From contig NZ_MRWD01000003.1 in NCBI RefSeq assembly GCF_002093625.1, positions 62,001-126,000 of the forward strand: DNA of 64,000 bases. The letters are read 5' to 3'. The DNA is from Rouxiella silvae (lineage in GTDB: Bacteria; Pseudomonadota; Gammaproteobacteria; Enterobacterales; Enterobacteriaceae). The notes beneath the pieces are model-generated. The model saw only the letters and a program-made list of their open reading frames with translations. It did not search any database and was not told the DNA's origin. Positions 8,225 through 17,444 of this stretch are shown in pieces. Positions within the stretch are counted from its first letter, which is position 1. Every line of letters starts with the position of its first letter. Made by a program: the position numbers and the translations under genes.

Positions 8225-9964
8225 CTATTCGATACCCAGTTGCTGCATAACGCGTTCAATATCGAGGCGAATTTGCTGCTGCAAAGCGGGCTTCTGATGT
8301 TTCGCCTTGCGCATCAGCTCACTCTCCAGTCGCTGTTCAAGCTCGCAGAGTCGTGCCAACAGCAAATCTTCATTAGACATCGGCGCATCCGCCTTAATCA
8401 GGTGTGACGCTTGATAGCCAGGTTCGCAAGACGTCACGCCCTGCACGGTGGTTTTTCCACTGAGCAGTCCATAAACCGGCTCAAGCTGATGCCACTCTTC
8501 AAGCCTGTTCTCATGCACTAACCAAAAACGATTACAGCTGTTTTCAATCAGCGCCCTGTCGTGACTTACCAGCAGCACCGCGCCGGTGAACGCGCGCAGC
8601 GTTTCGGCCAGTTCCTCCTTGCCCTCCATGTCGAGGTGGTTGGTGGGTTCATCGAGCAACAGCAGCGAGTATTTTGCCAGCGTCAGCCCAACAAAAAGCA
8701 GGCGCGAGCGTTCACCACCGCTCAAAACGCCCACCCGCTGCTGATGACGCACATAAGGGAAACCGGCACCAATCAGTGCCCTCTTCCGCTGTTCTTCGGT
8801 TAACGGCGCAAAGGCGCTTAACGCCTCACTTAGGCTGTCGTCGTCGCGCAACTGATGCAGGCTCTGGTCGTAATAGCCCACCTGGGCGCGAGGATGCCAG
8901 TTTACGCCCTGTTCACCGTCACCAATTGAACGCCACAGCAGACGCAACATTGAGGATTTCCCACAGCCGTTGCGGCCCATAATCGCAATACGGTCGCCGC
9001 TTTTAATCTGCAAATTTTGCAGTGAAAACAGTGGTGCTGCCTCTTTAGCAGGGCTAACGTCCAGCTCGGTGAGCGCCAGCACGCGGTCGGCGTCAAGGCG
9101 CTCACCTAACAACTGTAGCCGCCACGCATTGGCGGTGGCCAACTGCGTTTGGTCATCCTTCATTCGGTCGACCTGCTTCTCCATCTGTTTAGCTTTGCGC
9201 GCAAGGCCTTCGTTGTCATACACCTTGCCCCAGATCGCCAGACGGTTTGCGCTCTTCTCCACTCTGTCTATTTCGCGCTGTTCGGCATTATGCCGTTCGG
9301 CATCAGTTTTATCACGATGCGCCAAGGCAGCTCTCGCCTCGCTGCAACTCAATCCAAAGTAGTGCAGCGTTTTATCACGCAGGATCCAGGTGCTATTAGT
9401 CAGACTGTCGAGCAAAACAGCATCGTGGGAGACCAAAATAAAGCTGCCGTTCCACTGCTGCAAAAAATCGCCGAGCCACAGCAGAGTGGGCAAATCCAGA
9501 TGATTACCGGGTTCATCGAGCAGCAGCAGATCAGGTTCGAGGATCAGCGCGCGCGCCAGCATCAAACGCGTATGCTGTCCGCCACTCAGCGTTGATACCG
9601 CCTGTGACCAGCTTGAGGGCGCGAACTCCAGCGTAGCGAGCAGTCTTTCGGCACGCCAGCTTTCACTGAGACGCTGACTTTCAGGCAAGCGCTCAATAAT
9701 GGCCTCAAGCAGCGGACTGGATTTTAAAGCTTCAGGCAGGTGCTGTTCAATGGTCGCCAGCAGGCAGTGACCTGCGCGCGTTACGCTGCCGGAAGTGGGG
9801 GATAAATTGCCGTTAAGAAGATTGAGAAAGGTACTTTTTCCACTGCCATTGTGGCCGATTAAGCCAACGCGATCGCCCTTTTTAAGAGTGAAAGAAACCT
9901 CAGTCAGCAGCGGACCGAACGGCGTCTCATAGGAGACAGATTGGGCTGATAGTAATGTGCTCAT
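8225..9964 (-). CDS. ABC-F family ATPase
   Basis: A soluble twin-ATPase protein of the ABC-F class, whose members act on the ribosome (translation factors or antibiotic-resistance protection proteins) and do not transport. The 579-residue product has two cassettes. The first has Walker A GHNGSGKST, signature LSGGQHTRLMLARAL and Walker B LLLLDEPGNHLDLPT. The second has Walker A GRNGCGKSS, signature LSGGERSRLLF and LLLLDEPTNHLDMEG. A charged interdomain linker separates them and a helical C-terminal extension follows. No membrane segments. The ATG at 9964 is preferred to an upstream frame extension because it is preceded by GGA and starts the first cassette normally. A leader peptide and hairpins lie upstream, suggesting translation-dependent control. 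Confidence 0.88.
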   Translation of the reverse strand: MSTLLSAQSVSYETPFGPLLTEVSFTLKKGDRVGLIGHNGSGKSTFLNLLNGNLSPTSGSVTRAGHCLLATIEQHLPEALKSSPLLEAIIERLPESQRLSESWRAERLLATLEFAPSSWSQAVSTLSGGQHTRLMLARALILEPDLLLLDEPGNHLDLPTLLWLGDFLQQWNGSFILVSHDAVLLDSLTNSTWILRDKTLHYFGLSCSEARAALAHRDKTDAERHNAEQREIDRVEKSANRLAIWGKVYDNEGLARKAKQMEKQVDRMKDDQTQLATANAWRLQLLGERLDADRVLALTELDVSPAKEAAPLFSLQNLQIKSGDRIAIMGRNGCGKSSMLRLLWRSIGDGEQGVNWHPRAQVGYYDQSLHQLRDDDSLSEALSAFAPLTEEQRKRALIGAGFPYVRHQQRVGVLSGGERSRLLFVGLTLAKYSLLLLDEPTNHLDMEGKEELAETLRAFTGAVLLVSHDRALIENSCNRFWLVHENRLEEWHQLEPVYGLLSGKTTVQGVTSCEPGYQASHLIKADAPMSNEDLLLARLCELEQRLESELMRKAKHQKPALQQQIRLDIERVMQQLGIE

Positions 9965-9998
9965 TGTGTATTCCAGAATTACAGGCAATAAAATGCCC

Positions 9999-10019
9999 GT
10001 CGTCAAAAAAGCTGACGAC
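9999..10019 (-). promoter_or_regulatory. Hairpin in the ABC-F leader
   Basis: A 7-base stem GTCGTCA/TGACGAC with a U-rich loop (GCTTTTT), 35 bases upstream of the ABC-F ATG. The U-run lies in the loop, so it is not a classical terminator. It may sequester or space the ribosome-binding region. Confidence 0.4.
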
Positions 10020-10066
10020 AACCCGGAATGCTGAAGGGAAGTGCGAGGTTAACTCTTGATGTCTTC

Positions 10067-10110
10067 GCTCAAGCAGGGTTATCGCAGCACGAGGCCGGAA
10101 ACGCTTGAGC
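10067..10110 (-). promoter_or_regulatory. Long-range stem overlapping the leader peptide
   Basis: Complementary 8-base arms GCTCAAGC and GCTTGAGC, 28 bases apart, straddle the end and stop codon of the leader ORF. A ribosome on the leader would prevent this pairing. Confidence 0.4.
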
Positions 10111-10162
10111 ACAGGCGATCACCAAAGAAATGTGAGTGTTTAATCAAATCACATAAAATCAT
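10079..10162 (-). CDS. Putative 27-residue leader peptide of the ABC-F gene
   Basis: A short ORF (starts MILCDLIKHSHFF, ends SGLVLR) preceded by a near-perfect Shine-Dalgarno AAGGAGG at 7-base spacing, the strongest ribosome-binding site in this neighbourhood. It ends 114 bases upstream of the ABC-F start, and its tail lies inside a stem-forming region. Known ABC-F resistance genes are often controlled by ribosome stalling on such leaders; that this one works so is inferred. It may encode no independent function. Confidence 0.5.
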   Translation of the reverse strand: MILCDLIKHSHFFGDRLCSSVSGLVLR

Positions 10163-10258
10163 GGGGGTTCCTCCTTATTAGTATCTGGTTGATGAATGAT
10201 TTCAGTGTATCTTTGATTAAGCGACAGTCAATACTGAAAAAAGGATAAGGCGACAGAG

Positions 10259-11623
10259 ATGGAAAAAAAAACGATTGCTCAAGACCAAATCCGTGACCGT
10301 TTTTCCAAAGCCATGTCACGCATGTATCAGCAGGAAGTGCCTCAGTACGGCACGTTGCTGGAAATTGTTAAAGAAACCAACGCGCATTATTTGAGTCAAA
10401 ACCCCGCTACTTTTGCCACCGAAGAGCAATCCTCGGCGCTAAACCGGCTCGACGTGGAAAGGCACGGTGCAATTCGCCTGGGCAGTGCTCGAGAACTGAC
10501 CACCATGAAGGACTTGTTCGCAGTGATGGGCATGTCGGCGGTGGGTTATTACGATTTATCAGCAGCCGGCGTGCCGGTGCACTCCACGGCGTTTCGCCCG
10601 GTAAGCGACGCGGCGCTGCAGATAAATCCTTTTCGGGTATTCACCTCGCTGCTGCGTCTCGAACTTATTGATAATATTGAGCTTAGAGAAAAAGCGCGCC
10701 AGATATTGGCCACGCGAGAAATATTTTCCCCACGCGTACGCGAACTGATTGCGCTCAGCAAGAAGCAGGCTGGACTCGAGGACGCTGAGGCCAACGAGTT
10801 CGTCATCGAAGCACTGAAAACATTCCGCTGGCACAATGAGGCGTTGGTAGACCTCGAAACGTATACTGCGCTGCTCGAGCATCATCGCCTGATTGCCGAC
10901 GTGGTCTGTTTCAAGGGGCCGCACATTAATCACCTCACGCCACGAACGCTGGATATCGATACGGTGCAGCATAAAATGCCCGACTACGGCATCACGCCAA
11001 AAGAGGTGATTGAAGGACCGCCCCGCCGCCGCGTGCCAATCCTGCTGCGTCAAACCAGCTTCAAGGCGCTCAGCGAAAAAATCACTTTTATCGACTCGGC
11101 GCAGGGCAAACATACTGCTCGGTTTGGCGAAATTGAACAGCGTGGGCTGGCACTGACGCCCAAGGGCCGCGCACTGTATGACAAGCTGCTGCTTGAGGCC
11201 TCCTCATCTAACACCGCGAAAGATAACGACAGTCATCAGCGACATTTCGACGCGATTTTTGCCGCCTTTCCTGACGAGATTGAGCCGCTGCGTCGCCAAG
11301 GGTTAGGCTATTTCCGCTATTCCTTAAGTGCTGATGCAGTCATTCCACAAGACCAACGCGCCAGTGAGCATCTTGACGCACTGATCGAACAGGGTATCGT
11401 TGTGGTTACACCGATTATTTATGAAGACTTTTTACCGGTCAGCGCCGCGGGCATTTTCCAGTCCAATCTCGGCACAGAAAAAGGCCACGTCAGCGCCGGA
11501 AATCCTAATAAAGCGGCGTTCGAGTCCGCACTAGGCGCTGCCGTTATCGATGAGTTTTCGCTGTATGAAATGATTCAAACGCAGTCAATAAACCAACTGT
11601 TTGAACACGACGTGCGGGCCTAA
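10259..11623 (+). CDS. ydcJ: YdcJ family 2-oxoadipate dioxygenase/decarboxylase (DUF1338)
   Basis: Clear orthologue of E. coli YdcJ (447 aa). The family includes HglS, an Fe(II) enzyme that converts 2-oxoadipate to D-2-hydroxyglutarate in lysine catabolism. The 454-residue product shares MSRMYQQEVPQYGTLLE near the N-terminus, the metal ligands in ERHGAIRLG, INHLTPRTLD and RFGEIEQRG (His, His, Glu), the arginine-rich PPRRRVPILLRQTSFKAL and YEDFLPVSAAGIFQSNLG. The start follows AAGGATAAGGCGACAG. It is a single gene divergent from the ABC-F leader. The exact substrate in this organism is inferred from the family. Confidence 0.9.
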   Translation: MEKKTIAQDQIRDRFSKAMSRMYQQEVPQYGTLLEIVKETNAHYLSQNPATFATEEQSSALNRLDVERHGAIRLGSARELTTMKDLFAVMGMSAVGYYDLSAAGVPVHSTAFRPVSDAALQINPFRVFTSLLRLELIDNIELREKARQILATREIFSPRVRELIALSKKQAGLEDAEANEFVIEALKTFRWHNEALVDLETYTALLEHHRLIADVVCFKGPHINHLTPRTLDIDTVQHKMPDYGITPKEVIEGPPRRRVPILLRQTSFKALSEKITFIDSAQGKHTARFGEIEQRGLALTPKGRALYDKLLLEASSSNTAKDNDSHQRHFDAIFAAFPDEIEPLRRQGLGYFRYSLSADAVIPQDQRASEHLDALIEQGIVVVTPIIYEDFLPVSAAGIFQSNLGTEKGHVSAGNPNKAAFESALGAAVIDEFSLYEMIQTQSINQLFEHDVRA

Positions 11624-11735
11624 ATTGTATTTCTGTGATAAAAACGGAATAATGTACTGCGGCTAACGGCCAGCAATACCCTACTTTTCAAATAGTTATA
11701 TATTCATCAATCAGTTAAAACAGAAAAGGCTTTTC

Positions 11736-12434
11736 GTGACTCAACAAGTAGCGCTGATTACGGGGGCCAGTCGCGGCATTGGGCGACAGGTTGCCGAGCA
11801 TTTTGCCCAACGGGGCTACAGCCTGATACTGTTGGCCCGTGACCCCCTTGGCCTTGAGGCCGCTGCTCGATCGCTGCCCCTTCAGGCTCAACAGCAGGTG
11901 CAAACCATTGCCACCGATATTGGCGATGTGCCGGCGGTGGCAGAAAAGATTGCCGCCGCGCTGAGTAATGTCTCTCGACTCGACGTTCTGGTTAATGCCG
12001 CAGGAATTTTTAGACCGGGATCCAGCCAGGCTACTTTAAGTGACTTTTGCGCCATGCTCGACACCAACGTCACGGCCGTTCACCATCTTTGCCAACTGTG
12101 CATTCCGGCGCTGGCCCGTTCTCCGAAGGCGCATATTTTTAACCTCTCTTCGGTGAGCGGCATTCAGGCGTTTGGCGGCATTGCAGGCTACGCTGCCAGC
12201 AAGCACGCACTGGTGGGTTACAGCCTGTCGTTGAGTCGTGAACTTGCCCCACAGGGTATTAAAGTGACCGTGTTTTGCCCCGATGTGGTCGATACCGACA
12301 TGGCCAAGGACTCAGGCCTTGAGCCGCAGCAAATGATTGAAACCCAGGACATTTGTCGAGCTATAGAATTTGTTATGTCATTATCTGCGGCCGCTATGGT
12401 CGAACAGCTGACGATCGGCCGCGTAAGACGATAA
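11736..12434 (+). CDS. SDR family ketoreductase linked to bioMNY
   Basis: A classical short-chain dehydrogenase/reductase of 232 residues, probably NADP(H)-dependent and acting on 3-oxoacyl thioesters or similar ketones. It has the cofactor motif TGASRGIG near residue 9, structural motif NAAG, catalytic Ser in LSSVSG and catalytic YAASK. It starts at GTG with AAGG upstream. The stop lies 42 bases before the ECF ATPase gene, so it is probably the first gene of the bioMNY operon. With the enoyl reductase, hydratase and thiolase-like enzyme nearby it would supply the ketoreduction step of a CoA-based cycle; that role is inferred. Confidence 0.8.
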   Translation: MTQQVALITGASRGIGRQVAEHFAQRGYSLILLARDPLGLEAAARSLPLQAQQQVQTIATDIGDVPAVAEKIAAALSNVSRLDVLVNAAGIFRPGSSQATLSDFCAMLDTNVTAVHHLCQLCIPALARSPKAHIFNLSSVSGIQAFGGIAGYAASKHALVGYSLSLSRELAPQGIKVTVFCPDVVDTDMAKDSGLEPQQMIETQDICRAIEFVMSLSAAAMVEQLTIGRVRR

Positions 12435-12476
12435 TGAACATCATTTGCCCCTCCCAATAATGAGTACCCCTTTTAC

Positions 12477-13151
12477 ATGTTGGAACTAAAACAAGTCTCG
12501 CACGCGTTCGGCGAGCGTCAGGTATTGAACAATATTAGCCTGCACCTCAATGAAAAACGCATTGGCGTCGTGGGGAGCAACGGCTGTGGCAAGAGCACAT
12601 TTGCACGTCTTCTCAACGGGTTACTGATCCCGCAGCAGGGTGACGTTATTGTCGATGGCCTGAATACCCGCGACAACGGCAAAGCCGTCAGGCGCAAAGT
12701 GGGTTTTGTGTTCCAGAATCCTGATAACCAGATTGTTTTTCCTATCGTTGAAGAGGACCTGGCGTTTGGCATGAAAAACCTCGGTCTTTCGAAAGAAGTG
12801 ATCCGCGAACGTATTGATGCCACGCTGGCGCGTTACGACATGGAGTCTTTCAGGCAGCATCCTTCACACTTGCTAAGCGGCGGGCAAAAGCAGTTGATGG
12901 CGATTTCCGGCGTATTGGTGATGCAGCCTGATTATATCGTTTTTGATGAACCGACTACGCTGCTGGACCTGCGAAATAAAAAGCGTATTGCGCAGGCGAT
13001 TAATGAGATGGAACAAAAAACCGTCGTGGTTTCTCACGATCTAGAGTTTTTGCAGGACTTTGAACGCATCCTGGTATTCGAACAGGGAAAAATAGTCATT
13101 GATGATATCCCCGCCGTCGCATTACCGGCCTATATCAGGATGATGTCATGA
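12477..13151 (+). CDS. bioM: Biotin ECF transporter ATPase
   Basis: ATP-binding subunit of an energy-coupling factor (ECF) importer on the cytosolic face of the inner membrane. The 224 residues contain Walker [11 protein letters not shown]-loop [11 protein letters not shown] with the ECF-typical second Gln, signature [11 protein letters not shown], Walker [13 protein letters not shown] and the switch His in VVSHDLEFL. It overlaps bioN by 4 bases. The three adjacent genes form a complete group I ECF transporter of the BioMNY type known mainly from alphaproteobacteria. Confidence 0.88.
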   Translation: MLELKQVSHAFGERQVLNNISLHLNEKRIGVVGSNGCGKSTFARLLNGLLIPQQGDVIVDGLNTRDNGKAVRRKVGFVFQNPDNQIVFPIVEEDLAFGMKNLGLSKEVIRERIDATLARYDMESFRQHPSHLLSGGQKQLMAISGVLVMQPDYIVFDEPTTLLDLRNKKRIAQAINEMEQKTVVVSHDLEFLQDFERILVFEQGKIVIDDIPAVALPAYIRMMS

Positions 13152-13801
13152 CAGTCAGCGAATACCTGCCTGGAAATTCGCTTATTCACCGAATACCGCC
13201 GGGGCTAAAAATTTTACTCTTAGCGCTGCTCGGCACGCTGCTGTTCGTATTTCCAAATTTGCTGTTTGCCTGCGCTACACTGGCGATTATTGTGCTGCTC
13301 TATCCGCTGGCCGGTATTTCATTTTGGATCATGCTCAGGCAAATCAGGCCGCTTATTGCTATTTTGGTGCTGCTTTTTTTGGTTCAGCTTTTCATGGTGA
13401 ACTGGCAGTCCGGCACGCTGGTAGTGGTGCGCTTGTGCGCATTGATGCTAACCGCCTCACTGATCACGCTGACCACCCGCAGTTCAGACATGATAGACGC
13501 ACTCGAAAAACGGCTGTCGTGGTTGTATTTCATCGGCGTTAATCCAGCAAAAATCAGTCTTGCACTCTCACTGGCACTGCGTTTTATTCCGGTTTTGGCG
13601 GCCATTACGCATGATGTGCGTGAGGCACAAAAGGCGCGAGGCTTAAATAACAGCGTGATTGCCGTGGCTATTCCGGTGATTGTTCGCACGCTCAAAATGG
13701 CGGATAGTATTGCCGCGGCGCTCGAGGCGCGGGCCTACGACCCACAGTCTCCTTATAAAACCAAAAAATCCTCAAAAAACGAGAAACAGAATGTCGACTA
13801 A
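13148..13801 (+). CDS. bioN: Biotin ECF transporter transmembrane (T) component
   Basis: The 217-residue integral membrane T component couples ATPase to substrate-binding protein. It has about five hydrophobic segments, with the two coupling-helix signatures of EcfT proteins visible as AQKARGLN and ALEARAYDP (the usual second form is EARGY, so Gly is replaced by Ala here). It starts inside bioM and its last 11 bases overlap bioY, indicating translational coupling. The name rests on the BioY neighbour. Confidence 0.85.
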   Translation: MTVSEYLPGNSLIHRIPPGLKILLLALLGTLLFVFPNLLFACATLAIIVLLYPLAGISFWIMLRQIRPLIAILVLLFLVQLFMVNWQSGTLVVVRLCALMLTASLITLTTRSSDMIDALEKRLSWLYFIGVNPAKISLALSLALRFIPVLAAITHDVREAQKARGLNNSVIAVAIPVIVRTLKMADSIAAALEARAYDPQSPYKTKKSSKNEKQNVD

Positions 13802-14336
13802 AGATATTGTTTATATAGCCCTATTTGCAGCCATTACCGCTGCGATGGGTCTTTTCCCTGCCTTTACTCTGCCGATTATTGCCGTCCCCATTACTGCGCA
13901 GTCGATGGGGCCGATGCTGGCCGGTGCCATTGCCGGTGCCAAGCGCGGCGCGTTGGCGATGGTGCTTTTTGACCTACTGGTGATGATTGGCCTGCCGCTG
14001 TTGGCCGGTGGGCGCGGAGGTTTAGGCATCTTTCTCGGCCCGAGCGGTGGTTTTATTCTCGCCTGGCCGATTGCCGCCTGGATAATTGGCTATCTGTATG
14101 AAAAAAATATCCGCTCACTCTCAGTGATCAAGGAAGCGTTATTTATCACCCTCGGCGGCATTGTGATTATATACTCGTCGGGTATTCCGTGGATTGCTGC
14201 ATTTGCTAAAATATCACTTTCTCAAGCAGCCCTCGGCGCAATGGGCTTTGTACCGGGCGACATTATTAAAGTTATTCTTGCGGTGCTTATCATCAGGCCC
14301 GTGAGAAAAGCCTACCCGACGTTAGAAAGCCGTTAA
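13791..14336 (+). CDS. bioY: Biotin ECF transporter substrate-binding (S) component
   Basis: BioY, the six-helix membrane protein that captures biotin. The 181-residue product starts at the ATG at 13791 inside the end of bioN and contains the family signatures PITAQSMGPMLAG, LAGGRGGLGIFLGPSGGF and a C-terminal FVPGDIIKVI. A frame extension to 13680 would run far into bioN and is rejected. A complete MNY set implies high-affinity uptake. Biotin or a related acid such as dethiobiotin is the expected ligand. Confidence 0.92.
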   Translation: MSTKDIVYIALFAAITAAMGLFPAFTLPIIAVPITAQSMGPMLAGAIAGAKRGALAMVLFDLLVMIGLPLLAGGRGGLGIFLGPSGGFILAWPIAAWIIGYLYEKNIRSLSVIKEALFITLGGIVIIYSSGIPWIAAFAKISLSQAALGAMGFVPGDIIKVILAVLIIRPVRKAYPTLESR

Positions 14337-14346
14337 AAATAAAAAT

Positions 14347-14368
14347 GCTGCGTAGACTATGACGCAGC
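14347..14368. terminator. Terminator between convergent bioY and enoyl reductase
   Basis: GCTGCGT/ACGCAGC stem with an 8-base loop and T-rich flanks on both strands, placed between two convergent stop codons. Confidence 0.65.
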
Positions 14369-14397
14369 GTTAATTTCCTCATCGAGGCTAATACCCT

Positions 14398-15387
14398 TTA
14401 CAATCTAATCAAAATCTTGCCTTTGCTGGAATGCGTCAATGCCGCTTCAACGGCATCGGCAATATTCTCCAGACTATATTCTGTCGCGATTTCAGTATGT
14501 ACCACGCCGCGCTGAATTAACCCCATCACCTGATCAATCTTATTCTGTACGGCCGATTTTTCCTGACTGTGCACCCACTGGCGCAAATGGAAGTTCATAA
14601 AGCGAATATCGGGTCGTGAACGCCAGAACTGCGGAGGAACCGGTTTTCCCGACAGCAGCCCATAGTGAATAAATTGTCCGCCAAAGTTCAGCATTTCGGC
14701 AAATACCAATGATTCGTCACCGCCAATACAGTCGAAAATAGCCTCCACGCCGCCGCTGCGCTTAACGGCAGCTAACGCTTGCGGAAAAGCGGGATCGCTG
14801 GAATTAAGCACCGACTCGAGCCGACAGTCGTCGAAAATATCAACGTTTTCAGGTTTGCGCACCACGGCTATCGGGGTTAATCCCATATTATTGGCCAGGC
14901 GAATAAGCATTTTACCGATCGCCGAGTTGGCAGCATTAATCAAAATCCGCTGTCCGGGTTTATTGTCCAGCGCCTCGGTGAGCATCAGCAGCGCGGTCAT
15001 TGGGTTCACATAGCTGTTCACCGCCTGCCTGTCACTAATGAAATCCGGCAACGTGAAGCACCACTCGGGGCGCGTATCTTTATAAGTTTGCCAGTTACCC
15101 ATGCTGCCAATTGGCAACACCCTTTGTCCGACCGGCAGTTGACTCCCCTGCGGTGAGTGTTCAATCACCCCAACACCTTCGAAACCTGGCACAAAAGGCA
15201 CAGTGATTCGCGAACGGTAGGCACCAGAAATGGTAATAATGTCTGAAGGATTGATGGTGGCATAGACCATTTTGACGCGAGCATCGCCCTGCGCGAGCGC
15301 GTGCTGTGCCACATTTTCGAGCTGCAAAACGTCGCGGATATGACCGAACTCTCTGACTATTGCTCTGGTGACCACTTTATCTTTCAT
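14398..15387 (-). CDS. MECR/Etr1-like 2-enoyl thioester reductase (MDR family)
   Basis: A zinc-free medium-chain reductase of 329 residues, closest by pattern to trans-2-enoyl-CoA/ACP reductases (human MECR, yeast Etr1). These saturate the double bond of 2-enoyl thioesters with NADPH. Signatures are INPSDIITISGAY in the substrate region, PFVPGFEGVGVI, NPMTALLML and the nucleotide-binding segment ILINAANSAIGKMLI, where MECR has NASNSGVG. No structural or catalytic Cys cluster for zinc is present. It is divergent from the thioesterase-ligase-thiolase operon across 91 bases, so they may share control. An enoyl reductase points to a reductive pathway, not beta-oxidation. Confidence 0.8.
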   Translation of the reverse strand: MKDKVVTRAIVREFGHIRDVLQLENVAQHALAQGDARVKMVYATINPSDIITISGAYRSRITVPFVPGFEGVGVIEHSPQGSQLPVGQRVLPIGSMGNWQTYKDTRPEWCFTLPDFISDRQAVNSYVNPMTALLMLTEALDNKPGQRILINAANSAIGKMLIRLANNMGLTPIAVVRKPENVDIFDDCRLESVLNSSDPAFPQALAAVKRSGGVEAIFDCIGGDESLVFAEMLNFGGQFIHYGLLSGKPVPPQFWRSRPDIRFMNFHLRQWVHSQEKSAVQNKIDQVMGLIQRGVVHTEIATEYSLENIADAVEAALTHSSKGKILIRL

Positions 15388-15478
15388 GTAAAATTTCTTA
15401 AGAGAAGCCGTTTTAGGGCAATAGTGTAATAGGTTTAAGGATAATTGAGAATGGGTGGTGTGAATATGGGTCGCGTCA

Positions 15479-15964
15479 ATGAATAATGATAATCAGATCG
15501 ACTCGTTTCGAGTGTCAATGCGAGATATTGATCTCAACGGGCACGTACACAATTCAGTCTATTTAGATTACTTCGAAGATGCCGTGGTTAATCAATTACG
15601 CGCCCACGGTATGATGCAATATTTCCGCCCCGCCACCTCTGGCGTCGCCTATCATGTCAAAAAATGTGAGGCTACATTCCTCTATCCCCTGTCGGTTGAC
15701 GATATTATTACACCTGTGGTTTATATTGAAAAACTCGGCAACAGCAGTTTGATTTTTAATATCAAACTTGAAGTCAAAGACCCACAGGTAATTTGTGCCG
15801 AAGGAAAACTGATTTGGGTGTGTGTGAATATTGATGACAATACACCGCGTCCTATTCCCGAAGAGACGCGAACGCAGCTGATTAATAAATTTACCTTTAT
15901 TGAGGCAGAAGATCAGCAGAATAAACCTCTCGGGGAAAATGCGCATCATGCCGGTTCACGATAA
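15479..15964 (+). CDS. Acyl-CoA thioesterase, hot-dog fold (4HBT)
   Basis: A 161-residue thioesterase expected to release an acid from its CoA or ACP thioester. The active-site motif RDIDLNGHVHNSVYLDYFED near residue 15 contains the Asp and His-rich loop of the YbgC/FadM-type 4HBT family; the rest matches the single hot-dog domain length. First gene of a plus-strand operon; its last 17 bases overlap the likely start of the acyl-CoA ligase. Confidence 0.82.
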   Translation: MNNDNQIDSFRVSMRDIDLNGHVHNSVYLDYFEDAVVNQLRAHGMMQYFRPATSGVAYHVKKCEATFLYPLSVDDIITPVVYIEKLGNSSLIFNIKLEVKDPQVICAEGKLIWVCVNIDDNTPRPIPEETRTQLINKFTFIEAEDQQNKPLGENAHHAGSR

Positions 15965-17444
15965 AGTTAAATATTACGCCTTAAATAAAGCAGCACACAC
16001 GGCGGTTAATATCGAGGAGCAAACCCTGAGCTGGCAGCAGTTGTTCCAGCGAGCGCTGTCAATATTTGCCGCCATAGCGCAAAACCCGGCCAAAGAACAG
16101 ACTATCGCGGTGGCGCTGGGTAATGATCTGGAATTTGCACCCGCCTGGCTTGCCGCCACTGCCAACAAAAACGTATGCGCGGTTATCGACCCCCAGTTAC
16201 CTACCGAGCAACTGCGCGATGTGTTAAACCGACTTTCACCGCGTCTATTGCTACTGAGGCATTCGCAAACGGCAATTATTGCGCTAGCAAAAAGCCTGAA
16301 CATAGACTGCCTCCCGATTGAGGACGTCGAAAACCTCGCCGACGAGCATCTTCACACTTATGAAGACGCCTTTGTGCAGGACGTAAACGCCACTACGCCT
16401 TTTCTGATTAACTTCACGTCGGGCACCACCAGCACGCCTAAAGCCTTTATGCGTTCTCGTCATTCATGGCGGGAGAGCTTTAGAAACGGTCAGCAGATTT
16501 TTGATTTACCCACCGCATCTTCTACGCTGTTCCCCGGCCCGCTGTTTCACGGCATTGGCCTTTATTGCCTGAATGAGTCACTGGATGCAGGTACCTCATT
16601 TTATTGTATGCAGAAATGGCAGGCGTCGAAGGCGCTTGAGATTATCCTGACATATCAGGTGCAGCGTCTGGTGCTGGTGCCGACCATGCTGACGGCTTTT
16701 GCACGCCTCGAGTCGTTCGATGCGCAGTATTTTTCCAGCATCACTCACCTGCTCAGCGCCGGTGCCAAACTGGAAATGAACCACTACCGTACTGCACGCC
16801 GGCTTTTTCCCCATGCGCGTATTCAAGAATATTATGGCGCGTCGGAACTGGGCTTTATTGCTGTTTCTACTCTGGATGATGAAAATGTCGAGCGCCAGTT
16901 GCCGACCGTCGGCCTGCCTTTTCCTGAGGTCAGTTGGTCAATTCGCGATGAGCACGGCCGTCCTTTGGCGCAAAACAAACCCGGATTTATTTATCTGACC
17001 AGTGCGCAAGTCTGCTCAGGGTATCTGTGGGGCGACGACGGTAACGCCTTTAAAACCGAATCCTGGGGTTCTACCGTGCGCGACATCGGCTATATTAACC
17101 CGCAGGGCCAGCTGCACGTCATCGGTCGCAGCGGTGACATGGTGATAAGCGGGGGCAATAATATCTATCTTTCAGAAATTGAATCGGTGCTCAAATCTTT
17201 GCCAGAGGTCATTGAAGCCGTCGTGCTGGCAGTAGATGATGAATATCTCGGCAAAAAGGCGATCGCCTTTTTCGAAAGTAATATTCTTGAAACCGATCAA
17301 CTGCCTGCGCTTTGCCGGTCACAGTTGGCGAAATATAAAATCCCTGCCCAGTTCTGCAAGCTGGACCATTGGCCGCTGACGCCAAGCGGAAAAATCAAAC
17401 GCAGCGTTCTGGAGAAAATGTACATCAATCATGAAATTAAATGA
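15948..17444 (+). CDS. AMP-forming acyl-CoA synthetase
   Basis: An ANL-superfamily ligase that activates a carboxylic acid to its acyl-CoA through an acyl-AMP. The product (~498 residues) has the P-loop NFTSGTTSTPKAF, the A5 motif YGASELGF, the hinge GRSGDMVISGGNNIY and the C-terminal catalytic Lys in PSGKIKRSVL. The ATG at 15948 is taken because GGGGAA lies 10 bases upstream; the ATG at 15939 is only one base from it. The gene overlaps the thiolase gene by 14 bases. Substrate unknown: branched, dicarboxylic or biotin-like acids are all possible given the neighbours. Confidence 0.85.
   Translation: MPVHDKVKYYALNKAAHTAVNIEEQTLSWQQLFQRALSIFAAIAQNPAKEQTIAVALGNDLEFAPAWLAATANKNVCAVIDPQLPTEQLRDVLNRLSPRLLLLRHSQTAIIALAKSLNIDCLPIEDVENLADEHLHTYEDAFVQDVNATTPFLINFTSGTTSTPKAFMRSRHSWRESFRNGQQIFDLPTASSTLFPGPLFHGIGLYCLNESLDAGTSFYCMQKWQASKALEIILTYQVQRLVLVPTMLTAFARLESFDAQYFSSITHLLSAGAKLEMNHYRTARRLFPHARIQEYYGASELGFIAVSTLDDENVERQLPTVGLPFPEVSWSIRDEHGRPLAQNKPGFIYLTSAQVCSGYLWGDDGNAFKTESWGSTVRDIGYINPQGQLHVIGRSGDMVISGGNNIYLSEIESVLKSLPEVIEAVVLAVDDEYLGKKAIAFFESNILETDQLPALCRSQLAKYKIPAQFCKLDHWPLTPSGKIKRSVLEKMYINHEIK

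Noticed and set aside
9927..10112. 61-residue minus-strand frame overlapping the ABC-F start
   Set aside because: It lacks a Shine-Dalgarno sequence, whereas the 27-codon leader in another phase has a near-perfect one.
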